Assembly (NCBI GenBank): GCA_026874595.1
Contig: CM049311.1
Span: 66,215,953-66,279,952, forward strand
Direction of reading: 5' to 3'
Origin: Sipunculus nudus
Taxonomy: Eukaryota > Annelida > Sipuncula > Golfingiida > Sipunculidae
DNA: 64,000 nucleotides
The number at the start of each line of letters is the position of its first letter. Within the stretch, counting starts at the first letter, position 1. The notes below the pieces were generated by a model. It searched no databases. It saw nothing but the letters and a program-made list of their open reading frames with translations, and had not been told where the DNA came from. The translations under genes and the position numbers were made by a program. Positions 13,145 through 24,904 of the stretch are shown here, one piece after another.

Positions 13145-14180
13145 GGACAACTCCCGTCCCTCAAGCAAATACATGCGCGGTGTCAATTATCAAGACGTCG
13201 ACCATTATGTCACGGTTGGTCTCATTAATATATGATGCTCTGTGATGATTAGTTTTATACACATGAAAGGCTTAAATGGCTAATTGTCTGGCTCTCGGAG
13301 GTAATTACGTTGGTCTTTACTCAAGAGGTAAACAAGATTCATGGAATGTTAAGACTGAATCTGTGAAATAACCGTGTAGTTTTTCTACTAATATTTTTTT
13401 CAAGTGGGTCACACTAGCACACTCGTGCTCATATTTGTGTAAATTAATTAATTGTGTTAATTAATTTACCCTAGACATATAATCACGCCAGATTGACACT
13501 AAAATGTAACCAGTACTCGAATATCTCGGTAATATATAAATAAACATATGTATCTCAATCAGTCTGTGTTGTCCAGATGAAACTATTTTTTATAACAGGC
13601 AGTGATGAACTTCGGGGGTCGCAGGGGGGTCGTCCCCTCCTCCTACCCCCTTTCCGACCTAAAAATCTGGGAAATACCGTAACACCGAAAAACAGGGCCA
13701 GATTCAACATCATAATGCATTTAAACCACCAAATATTGGCCAAGTTCAGCCTGAATTGTAAAATTGTTTTGTATTATGTGGGAAGGGGGCAGTTAAATGT
13801 AAACCCGCTACTGTACTTCATTACTCTGACGAAGACCGGACACTTAATCAGTAAACACTATTTCTTTCTATAGTCTGAGTGCACTTTGAAACGTGTTTTT
13901 TCTCTTTATAAAGTGTACCGAAAGATTGAAATGTTTTAAAAAGTATCGCTTTCATATTTCTTCAATCATTCTGTCCTATCTTAGTTTTTAATAAAAAAAA
14001 TGTAACTAGTGCTTTTACTGATATTTTGTTTATCACTCAATTACTTCAACCATTTTGTGTTCATATGCCATTCTTAAATTCTGACACATCCAAATGAGTT
14101 TAGTTCGTCTTAAGAAAAATTTGCCTTTTTAGTTTAGTTAACATATATTAGAACGTTATTATTACGCAGGATGTCATAAA
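13145..14180. other. Non-coding stretch with poly-G/C-associated repeat fragment
   Basis: No gene. The segment around 13600-13700 (GGGGGTCGCAGGGGGGTCG and following) resembles other dispersed G/C-run-associated fragments in the window (for example 12170-12250, 14440-14640, 20930-21140, 63730-63880). Confidence 0.45.
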
Positions 14181-14188
14181 AACAAATA

Positions 14189-14341
14189 GAGTAAAACCTT
14201 GTAATAATCACCACGAATGCATGGACCTCGATAACGTGAAAACATTTTCGAACTGAGGTCTTACATGAACAGCAAAAAAGAATCAGGACCGTGAAAAGGT
14301 GGTCGTTACTTTTAGGTGGTCGCTGAGGCGAGGTTTTACTG
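14189..14341. mobile_element. 153-bp pogo/mariner-like MITE
   Basis: The ends form imperfect inverted repeats of about 28 bp (left GAGTAAAACCTTG, right reverse complement CAGTAAAACCTCG) flanked by TA on both sides (14187-14188, 14342-14343), as expected for TA-targeting Tc1/mariner/pogo relatives. No coding capacity. Confidence 0.7.
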
Positions 14342-14429
14342 TATATGTCGTATCAGAGTAACTAAAGTTGTTTGAATTGGACCACCCTCAATAGAAAACA
14401 ATTTTATTTTATATGCTCGGATTCCGCTG

Positions 14430-14640
14430 CATTAGAAGAAGCATGTTGCCGGGCGTGGAGGGGAGTGGGGCCCCCTGCTCTTAAAAAACGACCTTTTCTT
14501 AGACAAATCTTATGCATGACGACCCCCCCCCCCCCCCCCCCCACTGCATTTAACCAACGACCTTTTTATATTTAGACAATTAGAAATGACACCCGTTGAC
14601 CCCCTACCTGCAAAAGAATCCTGGATCCGCGCCTGGTGTC
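14430..14640. repeat. Dispersed repeat with 20-base poly-C run
   Basis: A C20 run at 14523-14542 sits within a fragment ending GGATCCGCGCCTGG. Similar GGATCC-AAGA-type ends near G/C runs occur at 20930-20945 and 24770-24790, so this is one dispersed family. Confidence 0.5.
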
Positions 14641-14649
14641 TTATAGGAA

Positions 14650-15900
14650 CCTAAAGTTTTCCTAATATCAAACACTTTCTCTTCGTGGCTGATATAAAGG
14701 TAGATACGCTCAAGATACGACTCTGCAATTCACAGAAAGTATCTATGGCAACTGAGGGCTTTGCGTGCAGATGTATCGATAAGTCCTGCCTTTCTGTTAC
14801 AATGCCTTAAAGAGGTTGCTGAACCACTGCTGATTAATGCATGCATGAGGAACCTGTGGTATGTATGTGAAAGGAAAGAAAATCTATGAACCCTTTTGCA
14901 TCATGGAAATAATTATAGGTATAGAGGTTTGTTGTGTATGCTGGGTGTACACAGGGTAAATAGGCTTAAACGAAAAAAAAAAACAATTGGAGAGACTGCA
15001 TATAGTAAACAGAGAAAGGTATTTATGAATGTCCACGTTGCAGATAGAAAGAATAAATTATCCGTAGCATTTCGCATGAATTTTATACTGTCCCCGCGAA
15101 CAATCGCCCACTCCGCCGCACCAACAAGATGACATTAAAATATATTTTGCACTCTTATTCCAGGAGTTTGCATAGCGAACATATTTGATGAAAAGCTAAC
15201 GTTTAGAGCGATTGTTCCCTGACAAATCAACAACGCGATTTAAATAAAAATTCAGACACTAAGGAAAATAGATTGATTATTTTCATTTTATGCGAATTTG
15301 ATTATAATCCTGTTGCGTTAACGAATTAGTAAAACATCATATACTTGCATCATGGAATTAAAATTTCTTGATTAAATATACGGCATATTACGGGTTTTAA
15401 TGTCATTTGAAAGCTAGCCATATTCAAACCAAGGAATTCTGATGCTAGTTTGTCTTACATTATGTACCAGCTATTCACCATTTTGTTTGTAGAATTTACG
15501 TGGTTTCTAGCTTATTTGGTGTACATATTAATGAATTGTAGATAATTCCTGTTCAGAAAAGTTCTGTTAATGCCTCTAAGATGAATCATTTAGCTTGTTG
15601 ATCTACAAACAAGGTTAACACGGTTCACGGAGGCATGTTGACAAACAGAACACCATGTAACCTTGGATGGTAGGTTGCATGTAACCGGAAGTTGAAATAA
15701 GGTCAACTGTTGCGAAAAGCCCTTTCCGAAACATTTTGCCGTCCCATATGTCTTTATTGAATGTTTGTGCACTACCCCCCCCCCCCCCCTCCCCCACCCG
15801 ATGCTGTATAAACACGTGGATCTATACAAAAGGTACTGTGTGTATGCGGGAGAAGCGGATTTATATATATAAATGTTTCAAGGGATGAACTTTAATTATC
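14650..15900. other. Non-coding stretch, no gene recognised
   Basis: AT-rich with a 15-base C run at 15775-15789. Short open frames lack any recognisable domain. Confidence 0.6.
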
Positions 15901-15904
15901 CTGG

Positions 15905-16170
15905 TCTTAGTCAGGCCGGGTGACAACTGCACCTGAGGGACCTGGATGTGTAATCGTCATTATTGCTAGGTCATCCCCACTGAGTAGCCCCGAAGGCGCA
16001 ATCGTTTGTGAGTGAAACACAGTCGATGGGTACGGCCTTTCCATTATGCCTGCCGAGCGCTCACTCTGGGTTGGGGCACTCCGTGAAAAATCTCACCGCC
16101 TTGGCTCAAATTCGAACTCGCGATCTGCCGGTTTTGAATCCTGTGCTTTTCCCATGAGCCATAGAAGCCT
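15905..16170 (-). mobile_element. tRNA-derived SINE, minus strand
   Basis: Minus-strand A box TGGCTCATGGG (16151-16161) and B box GAGTTCGAATT (16107-16119) are spaced as in a tRNA head. The body continues to about 15905 with no tRNA 3' half. The plus-strand flank of the head reads AGCCATAGAAGCC. Sequence differs from the SINE family at 19.9 and 50.7 kb, so it is a second family. Confidence 0.65.
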
Positions 16171-16179
16171 GTTAATTTC

Positions 16180-17340
16180 TTCATCACCTGAGTCACATTC
16201 TAAAAGTTAAAGCCTCAGAACAGACATATACACATGGAGGACCTTGCTTTCCTTTTCAACGAAGCTCCTCACTATGCTGAGTTCATATACATACCTTCCA
16301 GTGCCATCAAAAAGTTGTCAAAGAGAAACCCACACACAAGGCTGCTAAATACGAACTTTTAAAAAGAAGAACCTCCCCGTACTGGTTGTAGCATTCATAT
16401 CACAGGAATTAATTAGCAAGCCAATAATGGTTCAAAAAACTTCCGTTAGCGTGCCCTTAAGCACCACACTATTTTTGATAAGATTATGTTATGACTTAAT
16501 GCGAACCACAAACGTTAAGCTCTCTGTACTTGTTAAGGATCTTATGACGTGTAGAGAATAATACTATTCGTTGTCAAGGTGATTGGTAGTAGGTGCGTTG
16601 TTAGTGCGACCCTTCTAGCTTCCTAAGAGAATATCTTTCAGTGTTGATGAAAAGAGACTCAACCATATGTGAGTAACGGTTCCAGCATCGGCTTTTCTAC
16701 TTACGCAGCAGCGCATTAGTATTAAAACAAATAATGAACATCTTTTTGACCGGCTTATAAACACTGTCTGTTGGTGTCACAATCATATGCACCCAATTTG
16801 GCCAACCTGCACGCCTGGCACATTCGTAGGTGGGGGTGTTGGTTGGGGGGGGGGGGGGGTCAGTTAGTTTATATATTTCGTACTTATTGAGGGATGGTTT
16901 GATCTCAGTACCTCAATTAGATCATTAAAATCTTCACAATATATTCTTTATGGACATATATGAAATATGACTTTTTTTTGGCAAAATTCACATAACTACA
17001 AAACCACATTAGTAAATGTTATTGCCGCAGTAAATATTAGTGGATGTTTGATTTGATTAATCATATCATATGTCGAGTGACAATTGTATCATTTCATACC
17101 AACCCAACTGCTGATGGTCATGGGGCTAGAGTGACAGGCCTCTAAAGTAAAAAGACTCTAATAGGTCAACAACCTTACAAGTTGTATGGAGGACGTGCAG
17201 TGTTTTACATGGCATATATATTTTTTAATATTGGACTTCTGTGTTAATTATCAGCATGCCGATACACGTGCTATATGACGGAGAGTCCGGTCCATGTTCT
17301 GCAAATAGACAGTAGTACATCGCCTTGTCACTCAACACAA
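16180..17340. other. Non-coding stretch, no gene recognised
   Basis: AT-rich; contains a 15-base G run at 16845-16859. No exon-like sequence seen. Confidence 0.6.
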
Positions 17341-17389
17341 GGAACTTCAGAATAAACACACACACATATATATATATAATATATATAGA

Positions 17390-18295
17390 CATTTCCAATA
17401 TGGCGGCGTGTAAACAGCCATATAAAGACTGGTACCCCGCTGTATTATGACTTTCAGCCGATCACAGAGACGAGCGTACAACGCCATCTTAGGTACTCGA
17501 AGTTGCAACTCCTGGCTTACCGATAGACTGGTTCCAACTCCGATTTGCACGCTCATACCGGTTGTCACGGTGCTCACGCGGTCCCTGGTTATTCATAAAG
17601 AATTCTTGTAAAATAACTTTCTTTAATCACTTCTAAATTTATCTAGGTCCAAATATTGAAGAATGAGTTGTTGGACAAAAATAGAATGATGGATGTATAG
17701 ATAATACAATATGTCGAATAAGTTTGTTATAATACTATATGATTGATTTTGATTTAGAAATTGATTTATCATTAATATATATTATTTGATCATTATTGTC
17801 ATATGAAATGTACAACCAACTTTTGGCAACTTCCCCGAGCAAACGAAATGTTATTTTTTATATATATATCCATATCATAGTACGAACCAATCTGCCGGGA
17901 GTACTAAAGATGGCGTTTTACGCCCGTCTCTATGACTGGTAGAGAGCCACAATAGAGCGGGATACCAGTCTAACAGACACCTCCGATATGGCAGGATGTA
18001 TACAGGTATGTATAAAAAGATGGGATGTAGACAGACAAGTCCGATATAACAGGATGTATACAGACATGTCCTATATGGCGTGGTGTATACAGACATGTAT
18101 AATATGGCGGAGTGTACACAGCAATTTCCGATATGGCGGGGGTGTATACAGACATTTCCAATACGGCAGGATGTATACAGGCAGGTCGGATAACGCGGGG
18201 TGTAGGCGCCTATACAGACAGCTATAATATGACGGGGTGTACAGACAAACACACATGTTCAATATAGCGAGATGTACACAGACAGGTCCAATATT
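17390..18295. mobile_element. Inverted-repeat element with a 30-bp tandem array
   Basis: Left arm at about 17427-17505 (GACTGGTACCCCGCTG ... CGCCATCTTAGGTACTCG) is matched in inverted orientation at about 17890-17975. Outside the right arm are about ten diverged copies of a roughly 30-bp unit (TATACAGACATGTCCGATATGGCGGGGTG-like) from 17980 to 18290; one unit-like stretch also lies outside the left arm. This resembles a foldback or MITE family with terminal minisatellite. The Tyr/Cys-rich frames over the array are repeat translations. Confidence 0.65.
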
Positions 18296-18649
18296 TATCT
18301 ATTATTAACAGGGTTTTTTTCCGTATAGCCTTTGTATGAGGGCAGCATATTGACCTGAGTCTAAGCAGGATCGAGCCACGATACGCCTGCCTTAATTAAG
18401 GCTAGTCTTAAGGCAATACCCAACAACCAATTCAGCTTTATTTAATTGTATTCGCCAAGAGTTTTGCGAATACTGTTTTCAGCAGGCTGTGGCCGCCGCC
18501 GTAAATTTTTCCCGGCGAAATCCTCCGTAACCACTAGAAGGAATTTTACGAAACTGGGAATTATGATCGGGTCCGATGTGAACTGCTGCGCCCTCATTTT
18601 TGGTTGAGCTCTGACCTTTCCTGTATGCACAGCTTCCATCTGTGAGTCT

Positions 18650-19070
18650 GTTTTCACACATAAACCCACATATCTTGGAATTCGTTTGACCAATCAGGAT
18701 GAAAAATTGCGCTAATGTAGCTCTTAGATAGCTTATTATCTAACACAAAACTGGTGGCGCTACCTAGCATTTTTTTAACAGTGCCCATCTGTTCGTCTGC
18801 CTTGGGTTAAAACACTCATATCTCTGCAGTGGTTTGACTTATCCACCTGAAATGTTGCATGTCTATACGTCTCGGATAGACTTCTCGTTTATTTGACAGG
18901 GGCGCCACCTGCAATCATGCTTAGGCTGCAGACATCCATGCTAATATCTCAGGACTGGTTTGACGTGCCTGCCTGAAATTTAGCATGTGTATACATCTTA
19001 GATAGCTTTCTTGTTCAATGGAAAGTTAGCACCACCTACAATTATGTTAAAATGGCCGAAATCCATTCTA
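18650..19070. repeat. Diverged tandem repeat, unit about 125 bp
   Basis: About three degenerate copies share CTNAGATAGCTT, GGTTTGACTT/GTGCC, CCTGAAATNTTGCATGT and GGCGCCACCTNCAAT blocks. No coding sign. Confidence 0.6.
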
Positions 19071-19740
19071 ATATGCAACACATATCACTCGATTTCCCCT
19101 TACCACTCAATCCATGTCTCACTTCACCCGTACCACACGTAGTCGCTTGTCGACTTCCCGAAATCTAGTTATATTATTAACAGCCACTCTGTTTTCAGAA
19201 TGTACTCAAGTGAAACACTTTAAAAGCGCACACACGCCGGCTCTTTCAGCACGATGACGTAACAGGAATCGTGACACTTGTCGATTTCATTGTGTCTGAT
19301 ATGCAAATGAAAAATGTTTACGCCAGAGGGTGCCCCCGGAGGTCCTCAAATAGGTCCCTCGGTCCTTGCGTTTCGCGCAGAAAGGTCAATACTATATATC
19401 CGCATTAAACTTCGTATGCCCCAAAACCTCCTAAATGAATTATAAAAAAACATGATGAGATCATAAATAATGTGTGAAAAATAAATAGAATTATGTATCG
19501 AATATGAAATTTTTCGATTTATTTATTGTTGATTTCTCCCATATATACATTGTTAAATAAGCCTTTAATAAAGAGAAACATACTTTCTGAGTGAGCAGTT
19601 ATCTAAACATTTGTCCGGGTCCCACAAATGATATATTTTCGAGCTTGTCAGGAGGTGCCACGGGGGCACCGTCTCCGTCTGGAGTGAACGTCACTCACCG
19701 GCGTCTGATATTAGCCGATTTAGCCCACTTTATTAAATAA

Positions 19741-20725
19741 TAGGGCTGGGTATCACCTGCAAATTTCGTATTGCGATATATTGCGAAATGTGGTAGCGTA
19801 TTGCGAAACGTATTGTGATATTCTCATTGTATTAAATTTATAGAAAATGGATGTTTTTTATTATAATACATATATTATTACGAAGACAAATTGTTCAGGG
19901 GAAAATATTGGGCCATTCCGGGATTCGAACCCATGTCGGTGGCGCACATGCCCGGCGTTCCAACCGCTTCGCTAGAAAAGGTGGCTTCCAAAGCGAGACA
20001 GTTCGGTCCACTTTTATGTGCACTTCGTAACAATATATATTTATTATTATTATGCTCATTATTAGTCATTATTTGTCATGCTAAATATGAGACCATGACA
20101 GTTCATGCAGATAAGTTTAATCAAACAAACGGAAAATGTCAATATTATATTACCGATGTATTAGTACACATTAGTATGTAATACGTATTATGTAATACTT
20201 TGTAAAGAGTACTCATAGAAACCTTTAAAATCAAAGTTTTTTTGCGCGTGCAATAACTCAGCAATTTTAGGACTAAGGTTTAGCACAGAGAGGTGTAGGT
20301 GGTGCGCACAATCACAGCCGCGTACCACATCGCGAGGCTGAGGTTCTTAAACAACAGTACTGTCAACTTGACCATTGCACTTACAATAAGATGTGAGGGG
20401 AGAATATAAATGAAAGATTAATTATTATGACCATGTTCGGTACTAGTATAGAAATATTTCTCGTATACCCGGAAGTCATCAAGCAAACATCCTGGGACGG
20501 ACTTTTGGTATGTGGTATAACAGGCCTACTTGAACATTTCCTACTAAACGTCTCAATACATAATCCAAACCCTTTCAGATGTACATTATTTTTCTTTTAA
20601 AAAATCCATAAGTTTTAGGCATGTTTAACGAAATATCAATAATAATATCGGTATTTGAAAAATGAATTGCGATACGCAATATGCGATTCACCATACCGAT
20701 ATATCGACAATATCGCACAGCCCTA
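19741..20725. mobile_element. hAT-like non-autonomous DNA transposon (985 bp)
   Basis: The ends are TAGGGCTG and CAGCCCTA, fitting the hAT terminal pattern (YARNG). They are flanked by identical 8-bp duplications TTAAATAA (19733-19740 and 20726-20733), the length typical of hAT insertion. Both ends continue into ATTGCGATA / CGATATATCG-type subterminal motifs. No transposase frame is present. A SINE is nested inside in minus orientation, so that insertion is younger than this element. Confidence 0.88.
19881..20008 (-). mobile_element. tRNA-derived SINE nested in the hAT-like element
   Basis: The minus strand has an A-box region TAGCGAAGCGGTTGGAACGC (19954-19974) and B box GGTTCGAATCCC (19920-19931), followed by a body ending TTTGTCTTCGTA. 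A second copy of the same family lies on the plus strand at 50643-50773; they share CCGAACTGTCTCGCT, CATGTGCGCCACCGACATGG and the 3' end. Confidence 0.8.
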
Positions 20726-20929
20726 TTAAATAAATATATGACGCATAGCCAATGGGCAGTGATCTGAACTTTGAATGACGTGTCGTATCTATTACGACGG
20801 GGACTTGGTATCTGTGTGATAAGAAGTGTCAAATCGAATGTGGTGTACCTTATTTTAGACGTGTAACATGGGATAATTCCCAATCAATAACCACCTTCGA
20901 GCTATATTCTGATGCACAGCTATCAGGAA

Positions 20930-21140
20930 CGGATCCAAGATTTAGGAAAATAAGGGGGGGGGGGGGGGGAGGGGGCAACCCAGAAGAACTAATGACAAAG
21001 CCTGGAAAAAGGTCCCCAGGTCCGGCAAAAGGCGCGGGTGGGGTGGGGGGGGGGATTGTTCCAGGCCTCAAAATTGGTCTAAAATCCTTAGAAAAGGGTA
21101 GCGGTAACGGATCCGGAGGGGGGGGGGGTCTTTTCAATAA
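20930..21140. repeat. Dispersed G-run repeat
   Basis: Contains G runs of 16 (20954-20969) and 11 (21118-21128) in a GGATCCAAGATTTAGG-containing fragment that recurs near 24770-24850. Pro-rich or Gly-rich frames here are artefacts of the G runs. Confidence 0.6.
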
Positions 21141-21149
21141 ATGGAACTT

Positions 21150-22900
21150 GGATTGTGACATCAGTATAATCAGTGACGGCAATTCACTAATCACATTTCA
21201 GCCAAAATGATAAGGCGCCCCTTGTATTTGCGCCACATAGGTTAAAAACACCCACCAGGAATAGGCATAAAAAATGCCCCTGCTTTCGCTTCTCTGTAAG
21301 GTTTAATTAAAGCGCCACTTCGACGTGGCATTGTTAACAAATGCGGAAAACATAGATTACTCATTTGTAGGTTTATACCAGGAGGTTAAAAAGGCTTGAT
21401 AGGATTTTTTTAATACAGAAAACTTAATGAATAGACGATGATTAAAAAAAATAAAAGCGGGTGAATATGGCATCATACCATGCAAAAAGCCTGTAAAATA
21501 GACCTGCAAAGTACCTTCTTTAAGCTGCAGATGCTTTTTAACAACTAAAGATAGAATTCCTTTAAGCATTGTTAACACATCTACCACGCGTGTAACAAAT
21601 TAACTCCCACGATATTCTGTACCTGAAGATCATTCTAATTATGTTTTTTTTCAACATATTTACCTGTTCTACACATGGTTTATTTTTTTCCACTGAAACA
21701 AATCCTTTGAGAGAAGATTACTTTTTGTTGCAACAATTACCAGATTTTATACCCATTTATGGATTGTCAATTCCGTTCTTCTATGAGGACTGTAAGGGCG
21801 AAATCTTCGTTCACCATAACAAAGAATAATGTCCTAATTATTTTCTAATATCAGTTTCGACTTTTCAGTCCCTATGGACCCTAGCTACTTGCATTATCCT
21901 ATTGTAAAGGAAATGAATTTTCAAGGGCTTTCATTTAACCGTTTCCTAGACAAAGGCATACCCAAAGCATTAATTTGATACCCAGTATGCGTCTGTGGAG
22001 TAATGATTCTTGAGCTTGACAATGGAAATATAATTGCTCTCTTGTATCGAAAATTCTTTTGATAGATTTGATACAAAGGTGTTGCTGGTTTTATTTTTCT
22101 TTATATCTTGTTACTGTCTTTGTTCACATTGAATTGAAAGAAAAAAAGTTTGGTAATGTTAGCATTAAACACGATTGTAACAGAATTCTTACTTTTAATT
22201 CGATGACTCAATGCATAAAGCCGCCAGAACATTTGTATTGATAGCACTTTAAAGTATTAACAATAAAAATAGTAAGCTTTACTGTGGGAGAATTATTAAT
22301 ACTTTTCCATAACCAATACATTAAATTAATACTACCGGTACTACAAAATGACTATCATATATCATTTATCTTGCCATATACAAAAACATTATATTATCTT
22401 TAATGTCAGAAGTAAAACAATAAATAAATAAAATGTGATGATAAAAAATTGATTTTGTTTCGGGAGAAAACGTTTCAAAACCTACAAAATTTTGAATGGT
22501 AAAATAAAAAATACCATGTCTTCATGGAAAAAGTTGTTATAAGGCTTAATCACGACATAAAACGGTGCTGTACATACAGCGTTTAATACAATAGGTTTAG
22601 TGTAATATTTTATTACAAACCTAAGAAGCACTTTATTGGAATTGAGTTGAGAGGAGGTCATGCATTCACCCATGTCGGTATGTCTGTCTTCTTGTCTGAT
22701 TGCTAATATAGTCGATTTTGGGATAGATATTAATTATTTCATGTAAATATATGCACATTGAACCAAGACGTACAGAGTTTAAATTTTCGAGAAAGAGGGT
22801 TAACGCGGTATGAGTTTTGTCTGTTTATACGTCTTTTCCAAACAGGGTGCAAGTATTTGTCGGCAAGAGAGAGACCATGAAAAACCTGAGACGATGAACG
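21150..22900. other. Non-coding stretch, no gene recognised
   Basis: AT-rich; several 60-75-codon frames exist on both strands but none shows a known domain or splice-consistent context. Confidence 0.55.
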
Positions 22901-22911
22901 TATGGCTGATT

Positions 22912-22997
22912 GATTGTGGAAGGGGAACTGTATAAACGTCTAGTGTTGGCGGAAGATTGTGGAAGGGGAACTGTATAAACGTCTAGTGTTGGCGGAG
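22912..22997. repeat. Exact tandem duplication of 43 bp
   Basis: The unit beginning GATTGTGGAAGGGGAACTG occurs twice head to tail (starts 22912 and 22955) with essentially no difference, so it is recent. Confidence 0.9.
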
Positions 22998-23519
22998 GAA
23001 TGTGTTCTCGTGGTACTCTCTATTTATTGGCGAATACATATAAGTTTATTTACTACAGGATTTGCCCTGTCAATGTTAGAAAAGGACAAATTACCCGATT
23101 TCCTTTACTCGTTATAAGTATTATTCTTCATGAGAGTGACAACTTAGTGTATCTCACCATGACTTTATAACTTATAATGACTTATAACCATGACTTATAA
23201 TCTGAACACGATCCTGATAATGATTAATTATTTTTGTTAAGGTATATATAAAGGCACATGAAAAATTAACGATAATGAATTATTATTAATCATGAATTTG
23301 CTTCGAGGACAATTCTAATCTATCAAGCATGCTTCTTAATTATTATTTTGAAATATAATGATAACCAACCTGGACTGTTTTATACACGCATCTAAAAATG
23401 CATTTGTATGATAACTCTTAACAATGTTTAATATAGTTGAAATCTTTGTAATGTCCTAGAACAGTTAACCAATTGGCAAAGGACACTTTGCACTGAATTT
23501 CCATGACAACAAAAGAATC

Positions 23520-23522
<3 letters not shown>

Positions 23523-23575
<53 letters not shown>
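23523..23575. repeat. (AT)n microsatellite
   Basis: About 26 TA repeats. Confidence 0.95.
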
Positions 23576-23578
<3 letters not shown>

Positions 23579-23579
23579 A

Positions 23580-24900
23580 ATCAATTTGTTAATACATTTT
23601 TGTCACAAAGATAAAAATAAATAGCACTGAGTGAGCTGTATAAGCAGAATATTAAATAAACCTAAACATCATTTTAGGTCTCACCTTCTATAAAATAATA
23701 GAAGTTCATTATTTATAATGTTTGAGATACCCTGTATCCATAGCAAATATGCAGTCAGCATTTAGATAAAGACTTTCAACAGATCCCTTAAGCTCTTTAC
23801 ACAGCGCTCAACATACACAGCATATCGTAAGCGCTGTTTCTTTGCCTCGTATGCTCAATCGCTACACCAGAGGGGGGCACTGTATTTTGGTCCAGTCAGA
23901 TGAGACCCTGTGCTGGGAGACACGACCTCTGTGATTGGCTGAAATGATCACATGATTAATAAATAGCAAATATAAATGCTGTTTTAAGGATTTGAAGAGG
24001 CCACTGTGTATGAGCTAGACCACAAACTGATTCCATAAATATTTGTGGTCCTCTTGACTGTGCTTAAACAATGCACGATATGCGACACACAACTGATGCG
24101 ACAAGGAATCTACATTATTATCAGGACGTGTTTTCAGCAAAACGGTTTACCAGCCAGGCCAGGAATACACGGAGCCAATGTTTTTCAGGCCACAGGCGCA
24201 GAGAGATTGAATGGCCGACCACGTCGTTCGCACACGTCCTTGTGCACATTGGATGCCCGGCCGGTGAGCTGTAATTCAAAAGAAATGTAACCACAAAGGC
24301 TCCGTGTACACCTCGCTGGCTAGTTTCAGTTTTGCTGACAACGGATACATGGCTACGCTTACATACTCGTAATGTCAAAATCTAATCGGTCGATGATGCG
24401 AGAATGCAAAGGGAGCAATTAAAATTCGACTGTTCTTTTCTAAAAGTAACCATAAAACTGTCATCGGGTAGCGCCTGAAGCGTAGCTTTGGGCGGAGCCA
24501 TGATGCCTGTCGAGTGTTTGTTAACTGGCATTTGGTTGGCTGCCAGTTACATATATCATACGCACAATGTGTTTTTCAGCAGACAGACCTACCACTTCGT
24601 GTCTACATGTATCATAAACGGCCAAACCATGCAGGCAGCGGGAAAATCAGAAGCTTCTTTGGAAGCGCAAGATTGCCGCTACCTCGGGAGCGTACAGATC
24701 CGCACGCCCGTCTTTCCGCCCTAAAAAATCCGGGAAATTGATAGGTAGAGCTTTATACCAACAGCAGGGGCGGATCCAAGACTTAGGAAAAGCGGGATTA
24801 AAAAGACCTAAATAAAGGTTGCCAGGTCCGGAAGAGTTGGGGTCTAGGTCCACCGGGTCCTCTTCTGAACAAGCATTTTGATTTTGGGTCTCGTATTGTT
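23580..24900. other. Non-coding stretch; GC-richer segment at 24.05-24.7 kb
   Basis: From about 24050 to 24720 the GC content rises and short open frames overlap on both strands, without a recognisable domain. It could be an untranslated exon or old repeat; I cannot tell. 24765-24850 is a G/C-run family fragment (GGATCCAAGACTTAGG). Confidence 0.4.
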
Positions 24901-24904
24901 TTTT

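Noticed and set aside
17875-18262. Tyr/Cys/His-rich frames up to 125 codons
   Set aside because: They translate the 30-bp tandem array; the apparent repeated Cys is a repeat artefact.
19891-20181. Plus-strand 96-codon frame
   Set aside because: It covers a minus-strand SINE nested in a hAT-like element.
24045-24724. Possible exon or small gene in the GC-richer patch
   Set aside because: Open frames on both strands are short and mutually overlapping, with no known domain or clear splice sites.
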